Of a stretch of DNA of 17,526 nucleotides, positions 15,003 to 17,526 are shown one piece after another. Source of the stretch: Cephalothrix spiralis (lineage: Eukaryota > Nemertea > Palaeonemertea > Archinemertea > Cephalotrichidae); NCBI GenBank assembly GCA_032353305.1, contig JAUCNG010382258.1, positions 1 through 17,526 on the forward strand. Direction: 5' to 3'. Made by a program: the position numbers and the translations under genes. The notes beneath the pieces are model-generated. The model saw only the letters and a list, made by a program, of their open reading frames with translations. It did not search any database and had not been told where the DNA came from. Positions within the stretch are counted from its first letter, which is position 1; every line of letters starts with the position of its first letter.

Positions 15003-15419
15003 GGACAATTTGCCCCGGGACAGTTTGCCCCTAGACAATTTGCCCCGGACAATTTGCCCCGGACAATTTGCCCCCAGGACAATTTGCCCCGAGGACAATT
15101 TGCCCAGAGACAATTTGCCCCGGGACAATTTGCCCCTGAGACAATTTGCCCCGAGACAATTTGCCCCTAAAAAAATATTTTTACCAGAACAAAATTTTTT
15201 TAATTCATTGGCCTTTTTTGAGAACTGGAAATCATTTTTATTAAAAAATGCATGGTGTGTAGATAATTTATGTTTTATTTGTCTTTATATTGTTATAATC
15301 AATTAATCATAAAGCAAAATTTTGAAAATACACAAGTGTTTTTGATAACAAAAAATTCTGGCAAAATCATCTGGGGGCAAATTGTCTAGGGGCAAATTGT
15401 CCCGGGGCAAATTGTCCTG
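15003..15419. mobile_element. Fold-back element with tandem-repeat arms (GACAATTTGCCCC)
   Basis: The left arm (15003-15174) has about 11 units of GGACAATTTGCCCC with 13-17-bp spacing. The right arm (15373-15419) has three inverted units. Between them is ~200 bp of AT-rich, non-coding sequence. Both outer ends finish in the same ggacaatttgcccc. The open frame across the left arm is a translation of the repeat and not a gene. Confidence 0.8.
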
Positions 15420-15715
15420 ATACCATATAACTTATATGGTATAATTATAATAAGTCATAGCACTCTGGGTGTGTAATGAAATCCAATTCAAATTTTATTT
15501 GGTTCATATTCTGATAGATTCATGAGTTAATTAGCCCACTATTTATCTATTTGTTTTTTGTTTTTTAGCTCTAGTCAAGGGGACTACATATATATAACTT
15601 GGTCTTGGGTATAGGGCATAGTCATTATATATATTTCATAGCGTTTACGCAGAATAACATTCATTTTTGAAGGAATGGAGTAAAACTCTGGTATATTTGT
15701 AGAGTGGTTGGGGGG

Positions 15716-15745
15716 TATGTATGTATGAATGTATGTATGTATGTG
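15716..15745 (+). repeat. (TATG)n microsatellite
   Basis: A run of tatg/gaatg units, imperfect at one unit (tgaatg). Confidence 0.9.
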
Positions 15746-16537
15746 TTTATTTCTGTATATTGCTTGTATTTTATATTATATGTGACACTTTGTAATACAG
15801 TATGTTTAGTAGTTCTGGATTGATTGGCGTCTGAGCCCAATAACTTCGTTTTGAAAAGGAATTTCAAACTCAAATTTTCACTTATATGTGTTGGAATATT
15901 TCATTTGTATATATAAAAAATAAAATCGGGAAAAAAATTATATCACCGAAATAATTAAGTTTTTTTGTTCGACGATCTTTTAATAGTTTCGGATTTAGTT
16001 TTTAGTTCTGGATCGCTAGAAACCTGCATTTGATTTCATCAAATCTACTTTGAATTAGAGCTGAATGAAACCGGGTCATTTTTGGCCGCCATTTATTTTA
16101 CAATGCGGTCGTGAATCAAACTATAAATTTCAATGATCGAAATAATTATTCTGAAATCATTTAAAAACATTGTTTGAACCCCCAATTTATAAAAGAACCC
16201 TTAAATTATCAAATTTAATAATAATCTGTTTTTATTTTTCATTTGGGTTTATTTAGGCTAACTTGGAAAATTTCCCTATCGGAGCGATCCGTAACTATTA
16301 AAAATCCGACCACGTTTTGAAATCAAATAACTTGTAAATGGTGAATAGAAAATATTTTGCTGCTCCTGTGTGGAAAGCCGGTCGTTTTAGCGCAATATCT
16401 CGCACGGCTGCTCACTATCGTCTGAACAGCCACAGCACCGTTTTTCACGGCTATTTTTGGTTAAATGTTGCAGCTACCCAGCCTGTACTCTCGGCTACCC
16501 AGGTAATTTTGATGCGACTGCGGTAGTTCCAACTCCT
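15746..16537. other. AT-rich stretch with scattered repeat words, no gene
   Basis: No gene signal. From about 16360 the words cacggctgctcac and gcgcaatatctcgcac occur. Related words (cgcggctgctcat, gggaatctcgcgcgg) reappear near 16800, so 16350-16840 is probably one repeat unit surrounding the array at 16538-16672. Confidence 0.5.
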
Positions 16538-16672
16538 CAAAAATTGTGATGACCTAAAAACAAAAAGGTTGTCAAAAATTCTGATGACCTAAAAAAAAAA
16601 ATTCGTCAAAAATTCTGATGACCTAAAAAAAAGGTCGTCAAAAATTCTGATGACCTAAAAAAATTCGTCAAT
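16538..16672 (+). repeat. Four-unit tandem repeat of 30-35 bp with A-tracts
   Basis: Units start at 16538, 16573, 16607 and 16639. Each has caaaaattctgatgaccta then an A run and tcgt. Spacing falls from 35 to 30 bp as the A run shortens. Confidence 0.92.
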
Positions 16673-17469
16673 AATTATAACCAAAATAGGCGCAGCTGGT
16701 GGCTGAATATTTCGCGGCTGATCATCTACGAAATACTTCAAATTTTCAGCATTTGGTGAAATCCGCAGCCATTTTTCCAACTAAATTTTGGTCGCGGGAA
16801 TCTCGCGCGGCTGCTCATACAAACTTTCCACCCAGGTTGCTGCTATGAAATAATAAAATTCCTTTCATATCTTTTCAATACAGTCGTAAGAAATTTTTCA
16901 ATTGTTGAACCGCATGGCTGCCATGTTGGATTGCGAAACACGGACGGTAAATAAATTAAAAAATATATAAACCTGTTTAGTTTTGAGCTTGTTCTATTTA
17001 CAGATAAATATTATATATTTAACTACATTTTGACAAATCTTCAACCTCCAATCTATTTTATTTCCGATGAAATAAATTAACAAATCCAGATCTAGAGAAA
17101 ATCCGGAACTACCCTACATACTGTAGGAGGGTCCCCTTGCCTCATATCAAAGCAAATAATGACCATTTTAGCCCTAATGGAAGCGAATAATTGCATTAAA
17201 AAGTTCGGAAGCGGTTATCAAATTATTGTGTTTACTTATCTTATCAGAGTCGAATATTGAATATTGATGACTGACATAATTATTTTATCGTAATCGGATA
17301 TTGTACTCAGTATAAATTGATTTATGATTTAGGCGACCATCAGTGAAAAGTTGAGTCTGCGTCGATCCACCGACATCGCAATTTATTTATTTTTAATCGA
17401 AAGGTGGTGGACAATCTGACATTGATCATATTGGAGGGAAAGATCTATCCCAGTCTGGAAACTTGTATA

Positions 17470-17495
17470 TGCGCACGCAAGATCTTGCGTGCGCA
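17470..17495. repeat. 26-bp GC-rich perfect palindrome
   Basis: tgcgcacgcaaga is followed directly by its complement tcttgcgtgcgca. A further half-site tgtgcgca lies 15 bases on (~17510). Confidence 0.93.
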
Positions 17496-17526
17496 CTCAG
17501 GAATTCAATGTGCGCAAAGGGCCTGA

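Noticed and set aside
15010-15306. 98-codon plus-strand frame with repeated NLPRD/QFAP
   Set aside because: It is a translation of the GACAATTTGCCCC array that changes frame with unit length, so it is not a gene.
15542-15615. Possible terminal exon after a strong acceptor (ttgttttttgttttttag, AG at 15567-15568)
   Set aside because: Only a 14-codon open stretch follows, with no recognisable protein, and the SLC35G-like frame already has a stop at 14193.

Overview
This window is eukaryotic. It is AT-rich, has GT-AG introns with polypyrimidine tracts, and is crowded with short inverted-repeat elements, minisatellites and a probable SINE. The gene content (an intronless, alpha-type nicotinic-like Cys-loop receptor subunit next to decayed partial copies of itself, and a SLC35G-like transporter) and the repeat style suggest a marine invertebrate. 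A mollusc, perhaps a bivalve, is the best guess, but this is inference and not proved.

The main result is a gene that ORF calling misses because its exons are short. On the minus strand I can follow nine consecutive exons from 10956 down to 545. Each has GT-AG borders, compatible phases (0,0,0,0,0,2,2,2) and an open frame. Together they encode about 304 residues of a kinesin motor domain, from the first strand (VRP motif) through the P-loop, the neck of the Switch I region, Switch II and the following helix. The P-loop keeps GxxxxGKS, but Switch I (normally NxxSSRSH) and Switch II (normally DLAGSE) are not conserved. It therefore looks like a divergent, possibly ATPase-impaired kinesin. The first coding exon and the C-terminal part of the gene were not found.

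Nested inside the 5.8 kb fourth visible intron of this kinesin (2388-8177), on the opposite strand, is the Cys-loop receptor gene (5608-6894, 428 aa, one exon). Just upstream of it (4776-5605) lie three decayed head-to-tail copies of its first ~230 bp. One of these holds a 52-bp minisatellite built from receptor coding sequence.

Right of the kinesin (10957-13034) is a patchwork of repeats: inverted-repeat families, a GC-rich TIR element, and a reverse-transcriptase scrap at 12780-12893. At 13454-14193 (+) is a SLC35G/EamA-type transporter copy with a frameshift and a missing middle, so probably a pseudogene. From 14200 to the end I see repeats only: a third copy of the GC-rich TIR element, a fold-back element whose arms are arrays of GACAATTTGCCCC, a microsatellite, a four-unit A-tract repeat and a 26-bp perfect palindrome. 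No tRNA, rRNA or CRISPR array was recognised.
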